Made by a program: the position numbers and the translations under genes
Source: Heliocybe sulcata
Taxonomy: Eukaryota; Basidiomycota; Agaricomycetes; Gloeophyllales; Gloeophyllaceae
Assembly (NCBI GenBank): GCA_004369045.1
Contig: ML213505.1
Span: forward strand, 1,175,849-1,239,848
Length of the DNA stretch: 64,000 bases
Reading direction: 5' to 3'
In this document: positions 11,027-22,321 of the stretch, piece by piece
Numbering within the stretch: the stretch's first letter is position 1
Layout: each line of letters begins with the position of its first letter
The notes under the pieces: generated by a model
The model's input: only the letters and a program-made list of their open reading frames with translations
Databases searched by the model: none
Told to the model about the DNA's origin: nothing

Positions 11027-12688
11027 ATGTCCGTCGCTGTCAACGGCAACGCGTCCTCGAGCGGGTGGCAAGGCCAGTACTATCATATAGACCAGGTTCT
11101 CGATAGGCCAGGTCCCCGCACGGACCCTTCGTTCCTCGCCGGCGATGGCGTATGTTGTTCGCAGTGTCTTCTGACGACCGTGCTTATGATTTCATAGGTC
11201 AAGGACTTTCTACGGAACCAATGCAAGATTCTTGTTATTGGTGCTGGAGGCTTGGGCTGCGAGATCCTTGCGAATCTCGCATTATCTGGATTCAAGGACA
11301 TCCACGTTATAGACATGGACACTATCGATATCAGTAATCTCAACCGGCAGTTTCTCTTCAGGTGTGTACTCTCATCGGAAAGACAGTGCATGGTCTGATG
11401 GACTTGATTCAGACCAAAGGACGTCGGCAACCCCAAAGCCACCGTCGCAGCAGAGTTTGTGATGAACAGGGTCCCAGGTGTGAAAGTCACTCCGTGAGTC
11501 ATAGCGAACATGGTCATTCTAACCGGAATTTACGACTCGTATAGGTACTATGGCAAGATCCAGGACAAAGATGAAGATTACTACATGCAGTTCAACCTCG
11601 TTATCTGCGGCCTGGACTCTGTAGAGGCTCGCCGGTGGATTAATGCAACGTTAGTCAACATGGTTGATCCGGAGAATCCTGAAAGCCTGAAGCCCCTCAT
11701 AGACGGCGGTACGGAGGGTAGGTGATCACATTTGCAAGGTGAAACTGCAGAGGCTGAAGCAGACTAATGTAGGATTCAAGGGCCAAGCTCGTGTGATCCT
11801 GCCGACCATCACCTCCTGTTATGAATGTTCGCTAGACATGCTCAACAAGCAAACAGCATTCCCCATCTGCACCATCGCCAACACCCCTCGTCTCCCGGAG
11901 CACTGCATAGAATGGGCATCCGTACTGGAATGGCCGCGAGTATTCAAAGGTACGCGGCTTCGTATATCTTTCAACTTGACATGGTAGATTACCCGCAACA
12001 TTTCTAGACAAGAAGATGGACACGGACGACCCAGAACACATCAACTGGCTTTACAACACCGCCTCCAAACGCGCCAAGGAATTCAACATCGAAGGCGTTA
12101 CATGGTCTCTAACACAAGGCGTGGTCAAGAACATCATCCCCGCCATCGCATCCACCAACGCCATCATCGCCGGTTCGTCCTCTCCCTCCCTCTCTCCGTT
12201 CCGCTAACCCGATGATTTGTATAGCGTCCTGTTGCAACGAGGCGTTCAAGATCGCCACGAGCTCCGCGGCCTACCTGAACAACTACTTCATGTTGATCGG
12301 CACCGAAGGCGTGTATTCGTACACCTTCGAGCACGAGAAGCGCGACGACTGCCCCGTGTGCGGCGGGCAGACCATGGACATCACGATCAGTCGCGACTGG
12401 ACCGTCGACAGGCTTATCGAGATGCTCGTCGAGCGGCAGGATATGTACGTCTTGTCATATCTTCCACGTAGCGAGGTGCTAACAATTTAACTGTACAGTC
12501 AGATCAAGAAGCCGTCGTTGTCCACGCCGACAAAGCAGATCTACTTCCAGGCGCCGCCGCAACTGGAGGAGGCGACGCGGCCGAATTTGGAGAAGAAGCT
12601 GTCGGAGCTTGTGGACGACGGAGGGGAGATGACGGTCACGGCGACTTCGCTGCCGTTCAGTTTGTCCATTCGTGTAAAGTATACATAG
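11027..12688 (+). CDS. UBA3: NEDD8-activating enzyme E1 catalytic subunit (UBA3)
   Basis: Catalytic half of the heterodimeric E1 that adenylates NEDD8/Rub1 and passes it to Ubc12 for cullin neddylation. The second exon carries the nucleotide-binding motif [20 protein letters not shown] and [16 protein letters not shown], the classical ThiF/E1 fold. Later exons contain [35 protein letters not shown] and [20 protein letters not shown], followed by [17 protein letters not shown], where the cysteine after the AFPI stretch fits the catalytic thioester cysteine of UBA3. The C-terminal part has CPVCGG, with which the earlier CYEC pair forms the zinc site, and a small ubiquitin-fold domain that binds the E2. 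At least six introns of 50-60 nt. The stop TAG is at 12686-12688, 162 bp before the SLT11 start. Confidence 0.95.
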
Positions 12689-12850
12689 TGGGAGCTTGTC
12701 TTATAGAGTACCATGTCGCAATAACCTTGGACTATGATTCATTGTGCTGAATTATTGTGTGGATGAGTAAGCAGTGGATGTCCGCCTCGGTCATGGAGGT
12801 ATTATAGAGAACTGCCAGTGTGGCTGTGCACAGTATCACTTTCATTCGGT

Positions 12851-14186
12851 ATGCCACCCAAACTTGACATCAATAAGGCTGGTTGGGAACAGAGCGAGTT
12901 CCCAATCCTTTGCGAGACATGTAAGACTTCTTCTAGCTCGTGTGTAAATGGAATCATGATAATCGACGACACGCAGGCCTGGGCGACAATGCCTTCGTCC
13001 GAATGGTGCGCCCGCCTTCCGTCTTGCTCCCTCTCCTCCGCTCACGCCGTGCACATCTCCTTCCCCTAGTCGAAGCAAGAATTCGGCCGGTCCTGCGGGA
13101 CATGCGCGCGCCCGTTCACCGTCTTCCGCTGGAACCCGGGCACGGGCATGCGCTTCAAGACGACCGTGATCTGCCAGACCTGCGCGAAGATCAAGAACGT
13201 CTGCCAGACGTGTCTGCTCGACCTCGAGTACGGCCTGCCGACACAGGTCCGCGACACTGCGCTCGCATTGCAGAACGAGGCGCCGACAAGCGATATTAAT
13301 AGGGAGTACTATGCACAGAATATGGAGGGCAAGGTGCGTGCTATGCTTGCGTCTGGGCTGAGCTGAGGGATGAGGGCTGAGTGTGGTGTGGTTAGTTGGA
13401 GGGGAATAAGAGCCTGCTGGACTCGGGCAGGGCGCAGGCCGCGGGGAAGGAGATGCTGAAGCAGCTCGCGCGGACGGATCCGTACTACAAGCGCAACCGG
13501 CCGCATGTCTGCTCCTTCTACGTCAAAGGTGACTGCAAGCGCGGCGCCGAGTGCCCTTACAGGTGAGCGCTGCGGGTGTCTGTAGTCCGTGTACCTCGAC
13601 TGAACACTTTGCGCGTCAGGCATGAAATGCCAGTGGACAATGAGCTGTCGAAGCAGAACATCCAAGATCGGTACCATGGGCGAAGTGACCCTGTCGCGAA
13701 GAAAATCATGGCTGGCCATGCGGCTACGATGGGCCTGCAGCCTCCAGAGGACCAGTCTGTGGTACGCCCCCCCCCCTCCCCCCGCTTTAATACGTTCCTG
13801 TCTCTGATCGTGATCTATCCAGACATCGCTTTTCCTCTCATCGCTCCCTTCAGCAGCGACGGAACAAAGCATCCGCACACGTGTCGCGCACTCTCTCCCT
13901 GCGATACAGCCATCGCAAATCAAGTCTGTCGTGCATGTGGCCAAGTCGCGGTGCGTACGGGTGCAACTTGCGCGAGTGCAAAACTCACTGAATATTTCTT
14001 AGATGTGCTTTTGTTAACTTTAAAGACCGGCCGTCAGCTGAATTAGCTGCCCAAGCTTGGGCGCATGGGCTGGACATTGAAGGAGAACGGGTCAGTGTAC
14101 GGTGGGGCAGGAGTAAAACCGGCGGAGCGAGAGGTTCAAAAGCCTCACCAGCCGCTGTAGCGAGTCCCATTGAGGTGGACTCGTAA
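12851..14186 (+). CDS. SLT11: Pre-mRNA-splicing factor SLT11/ECM2 (RBM22 homologue)
   Basis: Component of the Prp19-associated part of the spliceosome that contacts U6 and the catalytic RNA core. Start [20 protein letters not shown] with CETC, followed by [36 protein letters not shown] and [11 protein letters not shown], which form the N-terminal zinc clusters. A later exon carries the CCCH finger [19 protein letters not shown], then [17 protein letters not shown], the conserved linker. The C-terminal exons spell a short RRM ([37 protein letters not shown]) and stop at TAA 14184-14186. Introns are 45-90 nt; the one near 13765 has an 8-9 nt run of C followed by more C-rich sequence. It converges on the YeeE-like gene, 252 bp away. 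Confidence 0.93.
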
Positions 14187-14438
14187 TCTTGTTTCTTAGG
14201 TGTGCTATTGTAGTATAATAGCGCCATATGTCGTATTGGTGTATCACTATCTTCCAGTATCTCGTAGTAATAAGAATAGACTGCTGTTCAGCATATAAGA
14301 CCTCCGACAATGACGGATCCAAGCCAGGCGGCCGTGAGCTCTAGGTTACGACCGGTAGCTATAGCCCTGCCTAAATTTACCAAGCCGGGACCAGCTTGTG
14401 AAAGACGCAGGTCAGGCGACGTCGCGAACCGAGTAGAT

Positions 14439-15541
14439 CTACGTACGGCAGATGCCCTCCATACCCCAGCCTACGCCGAAGACAGCCGCTCCGAATAGAA
14501 GACGCAGGTCGACGCTGCCACCCTTGGGTATCGACCATGCGCCACCTAACCGTGGCCGCTCATCGTGCCGGGTGTGGTGATAGAGGATGGTCATGAGGGG
14601 TAACGCTCCGAGAGCTAAGAAAGCCATGGAAGGGTCGAAGCTTCCGTGGAAGGGGAGGACTAGGAATGAGACCACTTTCACAGGATCGGTGAGATTTGAA
14701 ACCCGGAGCGCTAAGGCGAAGTCGAAAGCGCTAGAAATGAGCGCTAATGAGCGGAGTAAAGAACGAGAAGGAGGTGTCTCCTTATTTTCTGTAGCGTGGT
14801 GTGTCTGGAGGACGATCAAGAGATTACTGGGTCTCAGCCACAACATGACGCACGTGATAATACAAAGCGCTCTCAATGGCGAGCGGTACTGCTTGTAAAG
14901 CGATTAGTGGCGTCGCTGAAGGGCTTAGATTCCAATCCATAGACCCCTGGGGTAGTAATGATTTCACGTGCGCGAAGCGGGCGGTCAATATTCCTGTGGT
15001 GCAAAAGGTCGCCGTAGCAGCCAAAGACCTAGGTCGATATTTCGTAAGCTAAGCAGATAACATATAGCGAGCAAACGTTTACGAAGAGCTAACCGAGAGG
15101 AAAAGCGCGAGATGCCACAGATCATGTGTCTGTAACGAACGAATATTAACTCCGGGAGACTGCTAGGACGGCCGACAATAATACCCGGAGGTGCACCCAT
15201 TGGCAAACTGTATCTTCATCAGATATGCTAAGACGATAACGGCGCATAGGAAAGCCTACCTTTGTGCCCACCCCTACCAGTAAGCCAGATATGACAATTC
15301 GGGTCAGGCTGGTATCGCGGAGAGCCGTGGGTCCCGTGCCATCCAGTGCACCTACGACCACGCCCCCAAGTACGAGACCCAGCACGCCTAACGCGGGCTC
15401 AAAGGCACCTCTAGCAGCACGGTGCAGAAAGCCAGATATGCCGAAAACATCGCCATTCAATACGAGAAGGCCATGCACAGGAGGGACAAGTCCGAGTCCG
15501 CCCAGTAAAGACTGTAACGGGGTGCTGTGGCCTTGACTCAT
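14439..15541 (-). CDS. YeeE/YedE-family sulfur-compound transporter
   Basis: Predicted inner/plasma-membrane protein of the YeeE/YedE family, whose bacterial members take up thiosulfate. The first exon (MSQGHSTPLQSLLGGLGLVP) has helices around GVLGLVLGGVVVGALDG and ISGLLVGVGTKVG. The next exon reads NGCTSGHMICGISRFSSR, the family's diagnostic NGCTSGH motif whose cysteine contacts the sulfur substrate in characterised members. Later exons give PLIALQAVPLAIESALYY and a helix-rich C-terminus (VVSFLVLPFHGSFDPSMAF, GAAVFGVGWGMEGICRT), where GWGMEGIC corresponds to the second conserved cysteine motif (usually GxCPG). The tail stops soon after that cysteine, at TAG 14439-14441, so it ends earlier than in most relatives. 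A TCACGTG E-box lies 113 bp upstream. Confidence 0.82.
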
Positions 15542-15653
15542 ATGTCCAAGAAATAAGCAGGAATTGAGGGCGGACCTTCGAAAGCCATGGTGTTATATAT
15601 CAGAGAATTCGGACATTCCGTCTAGCGATGGGAGTTTATGAATCTCGACGCGG

Positions 15654-15660
15654 TCACGTG
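15654..15660. promoter_or_regulatory. TCACGTG site upstream of the sulfur transporter
   Basis: TCACGTG lies 113-119 bp upstream of the start codon at 15541 (minus strand). In ascomycete yeasts, TCACGTG is the Cbf1-Met4 site of sulfur-assimilation genes. The match to the gene's predicted role is suggestive; that it is used here is inference. Confidence 0.35.
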
Positions 15661-16386
15661 CCTTGCGGCGCTATCACGTTTCGGGCGCTAGGATCGGATA
15701 GTCGGACCAGTAAATGAGACAGGAAGGATTTCAGGCCTTTGTCACATCCCACAGATAGCGTTTGCAGCCCTCCATAGTCCATTATACAGATATATATGGA
15801 TCGTAACTCTTCACCAGCACCTGCCGTCCATGCTATGCAGTCTGGTTCGGAAGCCAGTCACTGCCAAGTTGCGCTCAGTCATCATTCGGAATGTCGGGGA
15901 CTAACCTTTTACTGCGGCTGTGTGATGCGAGGCGTGCTTTGATACTGACAGCTGAGATATCGTGACAAGGACCAGGAATGTGGTAGAATGGCTCAATCAC
16001 TTACCTTACGGTTTATGTCGGCAGTAGAAGGTACTGTGTGGGAGTCGGACCGCAAATCGAGTTATATGGACGAGCCACCCGGGAGATATACTCTCCGGAC
16101 GGCAACAACTGCAACCGTCTCGTACGGTGCAGACATGGTTCATGGAAACATGGAAAAAGCAACGTCACATACGACGGGACCGAGGACTTCCAAAGTACGA
16201 CGCAGACGTCCAGCCCAGCATGCACGGCCACAGTAATGGAGCCACCGGAAGAGAGTATCTTCTGAGGATAAGATGTAGAACTGGGGGCGTCTTGTTGCAG
16301 TCCTAAAAGATTGACTTAATCTGATTCATTAGTCATACAACATACAAACAGCATTGACGTCCAGGGAACCTAGAGACCGTACAACA
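15661..16386. other. No confirmed gene; one possible exon at 15973-16264
   Basis: Plus-strand frame 15973-16264 is open for 96 codons and reads plausibly like protein (ITYLTVYVGSRRYCVG, REIYSPDGNNCNRLVRCRHG, SNVTYDGTEDF), with four or five cysteines and an end at TGA 16262-16264. A TATATATG run lies near 15790. I found no upstream exon with a signal peptide and recognise no family, so I do not call a gene. The rest shows nothing. Confidence 0.25.
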
Positions 16387-17608
16387 TCAAATCTCCTCCG
16401 GATCCTTTGGCTTGCTACGAGCACTACAAGTGTCCGTCCTTGTTTCTCTAGTTACTAAGACGATCGCAGCATTGTTCCCTGGCGGCCGAATGAGAGTATT
16501 CGCTTCCGCTGAAATTGCAGCGTCATAGCGGCTGAAACCTAGCCGGACTTGCATCCATAATAACGTCGGGGTAATGCTGATGACTATGCATGGAGGCGTT
16601 AAGTCGCATGGCGAGCTGAAGTCGGCAAGTTGCTTACTCTGAGTCATGGGTCCGGTAACCACATCTTGCGCATTGTTACCCGTGCCATACAGGCCTAGCG
16701 TGATGACGAGTGCGATCGGGTACAGAATGCACGATTCGATCGTATTCGCAAGCAGTGCACGATAGAACGAAACGTCTGCTTCTTGTATGGCTTTCCGGAG
16801 ACGGCGCTCGGCCTGCCATATCCGATGCACTATGAGGGCTGTGATGATCAGGTTCGTGGCCAGGGACAGGGAAAATGCCGCAGGCGCCAGCTTTTTGACC
16901 GATTCCGCGAATGCGGTTTCACCAGGGGCAAGCCGAGAAAATTCCCAGACCAACAGGCCCCATGTTACTAATAGCGGTGAGCAGTAACATTTCCAACTAC
17001 GGCGGTGCCTACATACCGATAGTGGCCAAGACTGTCATAATGGGCGGGATGATAATCCAATGGTTGGAATGATACATGACGTGCAAGCGATATATCTTGT
17101 GGAGGCAGCGGCATGAGCAAGAGCCCTAACAAAATATTGATGATATTACCCACCAGTAAGCTGTCGCCCACAATAATGTTGACACCATATAAACTTTTAT
17201 TCATCAAGTTCAACCACGCCGATTTATCATTGAAGTAGCTTTCTGGGGTAGCAGGTCGTACATCGAAGAAGCCTGCTTCTAAAGACTGGATCGTGCCTCC
17301 CTTGAGATCCGCAGGTCCGACGGTCAGCAATGTAGCCTGCAGTCTATGGTCAGGCAACTCACGAGATGTGCTGTGGAGATGCAGAACATAAGCCATATAG
17401 TGCCCATGATAATCTTGTTGCTTCGAGTGTACCTCCGGCTGCTGGTCCGGAATATGTACAGACATGCAATGAAGAGGACGAGGTAGATGCCTACCACAGA
17501 TCAATTTTCCAGGCTACCAATGAAGGTGTGTCCAAACTCACCATAGAGTCCGGCCTCGAAGACCGTGCCAAATAGGTGGCCCTGCGCGACGTTGAGCTGG
17601 CCAGTCAT
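16387..17608 (-). CDS. Seven-helix membrane protein, second family member
   Basis: Same large basidiomycete family as the gene at 7834, on the opposite strand. The first exon (MTGQLNVAQGHLFGTVFEAG, LYG; start 17608) is spliced to IYLVLFIACLYIFRTSSRRY, giving helices 1-2. The following exons read TRSNKIIMGTIWLMFCISTA, then a loop (FDVRPATPESYFNDKSAWLN) and LYGVNIIVGDSLLV, which is the conserved start of helix 4. The last large exon has LVWEFSRLAPGETAF, AAFSLSLATNLIITALIVHR, IWQAERRL and TIESCILYPIALVITLGLYG, and a 60-residue hydrophilic tail ending KPKDPEEI. The ESxxLY-type motif in helix 6 is shared with the relative at 7834 (ESASLYAACSL). Function unknown. Some splice sites in the middle are not certain. 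Confidence 0.75.
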
Positions 17609-18809
17609 TGCAGTGCGCTGCGCTGGGAGACACGCTGAAGATAATCACTGCTGACCACCGTTCTGCGGTATATACAGTGGTAGAACGAGATAAACCTTAT
17701 GAGCGCATGGGGTAAGGTGATACAACTGAGCGTATTCTCACTCCGTATGAGGAGATGGCTGTACGGCCACCGGGGACGAAATTCTGATATCCCGCGCCGG
17801 AAAGCTTGGCCATCAGTGAGCGCTTGAAGGTCGAGAATCAGCACGAGGCATCCGAGTAATCGGTCCCGCCGTTCAGCAACATACTCCGAAGTTATACTTA
17901 CTATACTATTTGTTCGCTATAGTCAGGTGCACGAACTCAACGCGGAGGAATATTACGGAACTTGCCTGAGTGTAAATGGAACGGAGGGATTCGCTGATCC
18001 CCGTGGAGGAATCTGCAGGCTGTGTGCTATCTCCAAACCGAAGCTAGCACTTGAACTCCATGATCATGATGCTCTTGATGCACAGTCGGTAGTATTAGAG
18101 ACCATCGATATCACGGATGATACGCAGGCAAAAATCCACGAAGCTCTTGCTGTTCTGATCATGGTCGGAAAAGACCATCAGCGTATCCATACGGACAATG
18201 GGATACAGAAGCTCGGTATCTCCCGGAGACGGAAGCTCGTATGATGCGGGCCACCCAGTCACTGGTACCGCTACTATTGCACAACGTATTCTGAGGCTTG
18301 CAAATTTTACCAGATTTCTTTGTTCCTCTTGTGAAAGGTGCTCCATTTGACAAGAGGATCATTTCTACAGTAGCGGCCGTCGAATACCCAATACTGAACG
18401 AGTTGAGCACATTTTCCGGTCCCAAGTCGAATTTTACTATATTGCCTTGTAGAGTATGAGTTTCTCACACAATTACTGTTATCTTGTCACTGCTCAGCAC
18501 ACGCGTTTCTCACAATTTCTTCAACAGTTCTGAGCCTTCCAGACACCAAGAACTCCCTCAGGAAGCACGGAAATGATTTGCCGGCTGGAAGATGTTTTCG
18601 AGCCCGATTTTGCCGCTGTGCAGAATCAGCAGAGTGCATGGCTATGTAGGTGGCCTGCACGTGCACCTTAGACGATGTTCCTGCGAACGAATCTGCGTGC
18701 GCAAAGATGATGATGACTGCTAAGTTGCCGTGATTTGCTAACGGGTATGGCTTGTAGATAAGTACTCAGCGCCGCCCTGCATTCATCAGATACTACATTC
18801 AACGCACCC
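17609..18809. other. No gene called; long open frame 17927-18244
   Basis: A plus-strand frame of 105 codons at 17927-18244 reads hydrophilic and protein-like (ISKPKLALELHDHDALDAQS, VLETIDITDDTQAKIHEAL), but no start context, family or partner exon was found, and the opposite strand is open over much of the same stretch. The rest holds no coding sequence I can support and should contain the promoters of the genes on either side. Confidence 0.35.
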
Positions 18810-19916
18810 ATGTCCATCCCAACGATCGACCCGGAGATATTGCAGAAGACTCTTTCCTCTCCTCCGTTTGTTGAGGTCGATGGCATAGTGAACATCCGCG
18901 ACTTCGGAGGACATCCAACTTCAGATCGAAGTGCCCGAGTCCGGTCTTGTTACCTGTTTCGCTCTGGGGAACCTACAAAGATCACTGAATCCGGCAAGGA
19001 CAAGTTGAAGAGCCTGGGTGTCCGAAAGGTCTTTGACTTCCGCTCGGAGCTGGAGATCGCCAAATATAAGGCAGCCACACCAGCGGTCGATGGCGTGGAG
19101 TTCGTCAGGGCCCCCGTATCCGACGACGACGCATATGATCCCGTGGGACTAGCAGCTAGGTGCGGGATGAATGCTCTATGCTCTCCTAGTGGTGGTCTGA
19201 AATCCGTGGGTAGAGTGAAACGCTTCCAGGCGGACGATTTAACGGTGCGTAATGCTGCTTTGGAGAGAGAGATCATGCCGGCGCTCAGATCTGCCTATAG
19301 GCCTTCGCTGCTTTGTACACTGGCATATTTGAAAGCGGTGGCCCTGCGTACGAGAAAGTGCTATTGCACCTAAGAGATCACCCGGAGGAGCCATGTTTGG
19401 TTCATTGCACAGGTTATGTCCTTCCTTGGATCGTTAGGGACGTGTCCTGACACTTGTCGCACAAGCTGGAAAGGACCGGACTGGCGTCTTTGCCGCGATA
19501 CTTCTCAAGGTGAATATCATGATGCCATTGATACTGCCGTGTCTCATTCAGTATGACTTTTGCTGGAAGTTACTGGGCGTGGATGATGAGACCATAGTTA
19601 ACGACTACGCCCTGACGACAATTGGACTTTACCCGGCGTTGCCTATGCTCATAGCAAGATTCCAGAAGGAAGAGATGTTCCGGGACAACATGGATGCTAT
19701 GTTGAAGATGGCTTCGGCGAGGTACGCTTTCCAGTTGATCACTCATGGATTGCTTCTTAGACTTAGTTTGCCAGACCCGAGACTATCCGCGCTGTTCTGG
19801 ATCGCGTACTCAAAGATAAATACGGCGGAGCTGAGAATTACTTGAAGACGCATACCAGCCTCACAGACCAGGACATCGCTCGAATTCGCCAGAATCTTCT
19901 CGTGCAGGCCTCATAG
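18810..19916 (+). CDS. Protein tyrosine/serine phosphatase (Y_phosphatase3 family)
   Basis: Dual-specificity type phosphatase of the Y_phosphatase3 family; physiological substrate unknown. Exon 1 begins MSIPTIDPEILQKTLSSPPF and contains VNIRDFGG, the typical N-terminal NxRDxGG motif, then SCYLFRSGEPTKITESGKDK and VRKVFDFRSELEI. The middle exons supply GGPAYEKVLLHLRDHPEEP. An intron of about 70 nt interrupts the active-site loop: VHCTA is joined to GKDRTGVFAAILLKLLGV, giving the HCxxGKDRTG signature with catalytic cysteine and arginine. Later exons read VNDYALTTIGLYPALPMLIA and YGGAENYLKTHTSLTDQDIA, the usual C-terminus, with the TAG at 19914-19916. About 300 residues; complete as far as can be seen. 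Confidence 0.87.
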
Positions 19917-20170
19917 TGGTGTTGCATATTTTAATTTGTACGTATAGGCAGTAGTAATTGGAATACATATGCATAAGCCCTTTAGTGAAGAGTCCGGTCT
20001 GGTTAACTCAAGTGTGGCGTGCATATAAGGCACTACCTCTCCGCATCTATGACGCCGATACCGATGAACTCCCAGTTAAGCACAATTATAGCTGCACCCA
20101 TGGGTCCTCCATCCCATTCCTGTCTTTTCAACTCTCAACATCTCTACTCGTGCACAAAACGGTGTAAATC

Positions 20171-22021
20171 ATGAGTGATCTCACGAAGGTCACCCCGCCC
20201 AAGGAACTGAGCGAAGAAGACCGCGCCGTCATATTCCGACATGTTTTCCGTCGGTTGGCCGACCATCGAAACACCCTGAAGCTTTATGCAATCGCAGAAT
20301 ACGGTTTGTCGTCAGAACCTGACGAATATAGGGAGAAGACGAGGGATGCATACGTTCACGAAGTCAACACTTGGGCTCAGCAGCTAGCTCAGCATACATG
20401 GACCGCATGTCAGGAGCCCGGCGGTGGTGAGCGATTAACCTACGGCCTCCACTCGTGACAAGCTTCATTTAATCTTTGTACTGGAAGGTAGTTGCCCGCA
20501 GTTGAGTCCTATGACTGACACATCAGTCGGAGACCTCCCGAGACTCCCTAGACAGGATCTATGCGAGAAAGTCTTCAACGCCATCCTGTTTCTTCATGTA
20601 ACATCTCATAAACAATACTCGGCGCATACCCGCCACTTCCTGTCGACCTTCGCTCCGCTTGACGAAATATCCATAGCAGCCACCCTAAAGGACCCTGACC
20701 GCGCAGTCAACGAAGCGGAAAAGCACGCTCAGCGAGCGAAGGACGAGCAAGCAGAGAAAGGGCGGACACTGCGTCAAGTTGGGATGGGCTTGGGCGCTGT
20801 CGCGGGGGGCGTGCTAATAGGTGTCACTGGTGGCCTGGCAGCTCCTCTAGTCGGAGCCGGCGTCGGCACAGTTCTCAGTTTTCTGGGAGTGGGAGGGACT
20901 GCGGCGGGAATGCTGGCGACCGGGCTAGCTAGCTCATCTGTGGTGTGTGGTGCGCTGTTCGGCACATATGGGGCGAGATCCACAGCAAGTATGGTTGAGC
21001 GTCATACGAGAGACGTACAGGACTTGGCTATCCTGCCAGTACGGCCACCGAAGGAGACATTGGCAGTCAGAATATGCATTAGTGGGTGGCTAACTTGCAA
21101 AGAAGACGTAGTAGAGCCATGGACAGTATTCGGCGGTAATGATACCTATGCTCTCCAATGGGTAAGTCTCCTTCTTCCTGACGGTCCATAATAATCTTGA
21201 TTAACACCGAAATGTATGCAGGAAGTCGAGGCATTGAGAACATTATCAGATGCGCTATATGCCTTGATAAAGGCGCAAGCAATGCAATACGTCAAAGGGG
21301 AGATTATCAAACGCACTGTCCTAGCCAGCCTGACGAGCTCACTCGCTCCTATTGCCTGGCTGAAGATCGGCCGTATAATAGGTATGGTAAACCGCCTTCC
21401 CTCAGTTATGACGGTCCAATTACTATGCAAAACACAGATAACCCATGGATGAACGCCAAAGCTCTCGCAGTCAAGACTGGGACCGTCCTCGGTACCCTCC
21501 TCGCTCAGCGCGCATTCGGCGCGCGGCCAGTAACTCTCGTTGGGTATTCGCTAGGCTCTCTGGTCATCTTCGAGGCACTGAAGCACTTAGGCACCCTCCC
21601 ACCATCCGAGACTGCCCACCTAGTGCAGGACGTCTTCCTCTTCGGCCTGCCTGCTCCCAGCGACCCTGAGACGTGGTCCGCTGTCCGCCGTGTCGTGGCC
21701 GGGCAGCTCGTCAACGGCTATGCTGAAGACGACTATATCCTCGCAGTGCTCAGCCGTGCTAGCGATGTTAGCTGGAGCGTGTCAGGGCTGGAGCCGGTCG
21801 CTGTAAAAGGAGTTAAAAACGTGAAATGCGAAGTCCAGGGCCATTTGCAGTGGAGAGGTATGATCGGCAGGTGCTGTGGCGAGTGCGGCGCGGAAGGGAT
21901 AATAAAGAAGGAGGTAGAGGCGCAAGTGCAGAATGTGGGCAGCCAGATACAAGGAGAGACGAGTATGAATGAAGCCGAAGCCGAGAAAGCTATAGAGAGG
22001 GGTCCCGGAGGGGATGAGTGA
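20171..22021 (+). CDS. DUF726-family alpha/beta hydrolase (TMCO4-like)
   Basis: Membrane-associated alpha/beta-hydrolase-fold protein of the DUF726 family (human TMCO4 and yeast Mil1 relatives); catalytic substrate not known, though yeast Mil1 acts with the AP-1 adaptor. The N-terminal exon (MSDLTKVTPPKELSEEDRAV) is joined to PRLPRQDLCEKVFNAILFLH. The central exon has a Gly/Ala-rich hydrophobic hairpin (VGMGLGAVAGGVLIGVTGG, LVGAGVGTVLSFLGVGGTAA) that is the family's membrane segment, followed by LAVRICISGWL. The last exon contains VTLVGYSLGSLVIFEAL, where GYSLGS is the nucleophile elbow, and DVFLFGLPAPSDPETW. The C-terminal 60 residues are acidic and charged. The stop is at 22019-22021. At least four introns. 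Confidence 0.88.
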
Positions 22022-22321
22022 GGTACGCTCGTCTCATCAACGAACGTCTCATGTCAAGCCGCACGGCCGCAGTGGCAGGAGTATATAGCAGATCCATAAC
22101 ATAGTCCAGGTGTCCGTAATGCACCCATCCACCATCGTGGTAATCACGTAGTCAGTATGCGTAATGTACAACATCCGATGGATGTAGTCCGCTAGTAGAA
22201 TGTCCAAGGGTGTCCGGAAATGAGACAACGTATTCAAGAAGAGCCAGATAATAGGCCAGACAAGCCCGAGAGACCTCCGTTCTTGAGGATTTGCTACGTA
22301 AAGGTGAGTCTCATGCATATA
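22022..22321. other. Convergent intergenic region
   Basis: 300 bp between the stop codons of the DUF726 gene and the LEA_2-type gene; nothing beyond expected 3' UTR sequence seen. Confidence 0.55.

Noticed and set aside
13765-13790. C-rich run as a functional signal
   Set aside because: It sits inside an SLT11 intron and is most simply a pyrimidine-rich low-complexity tract.
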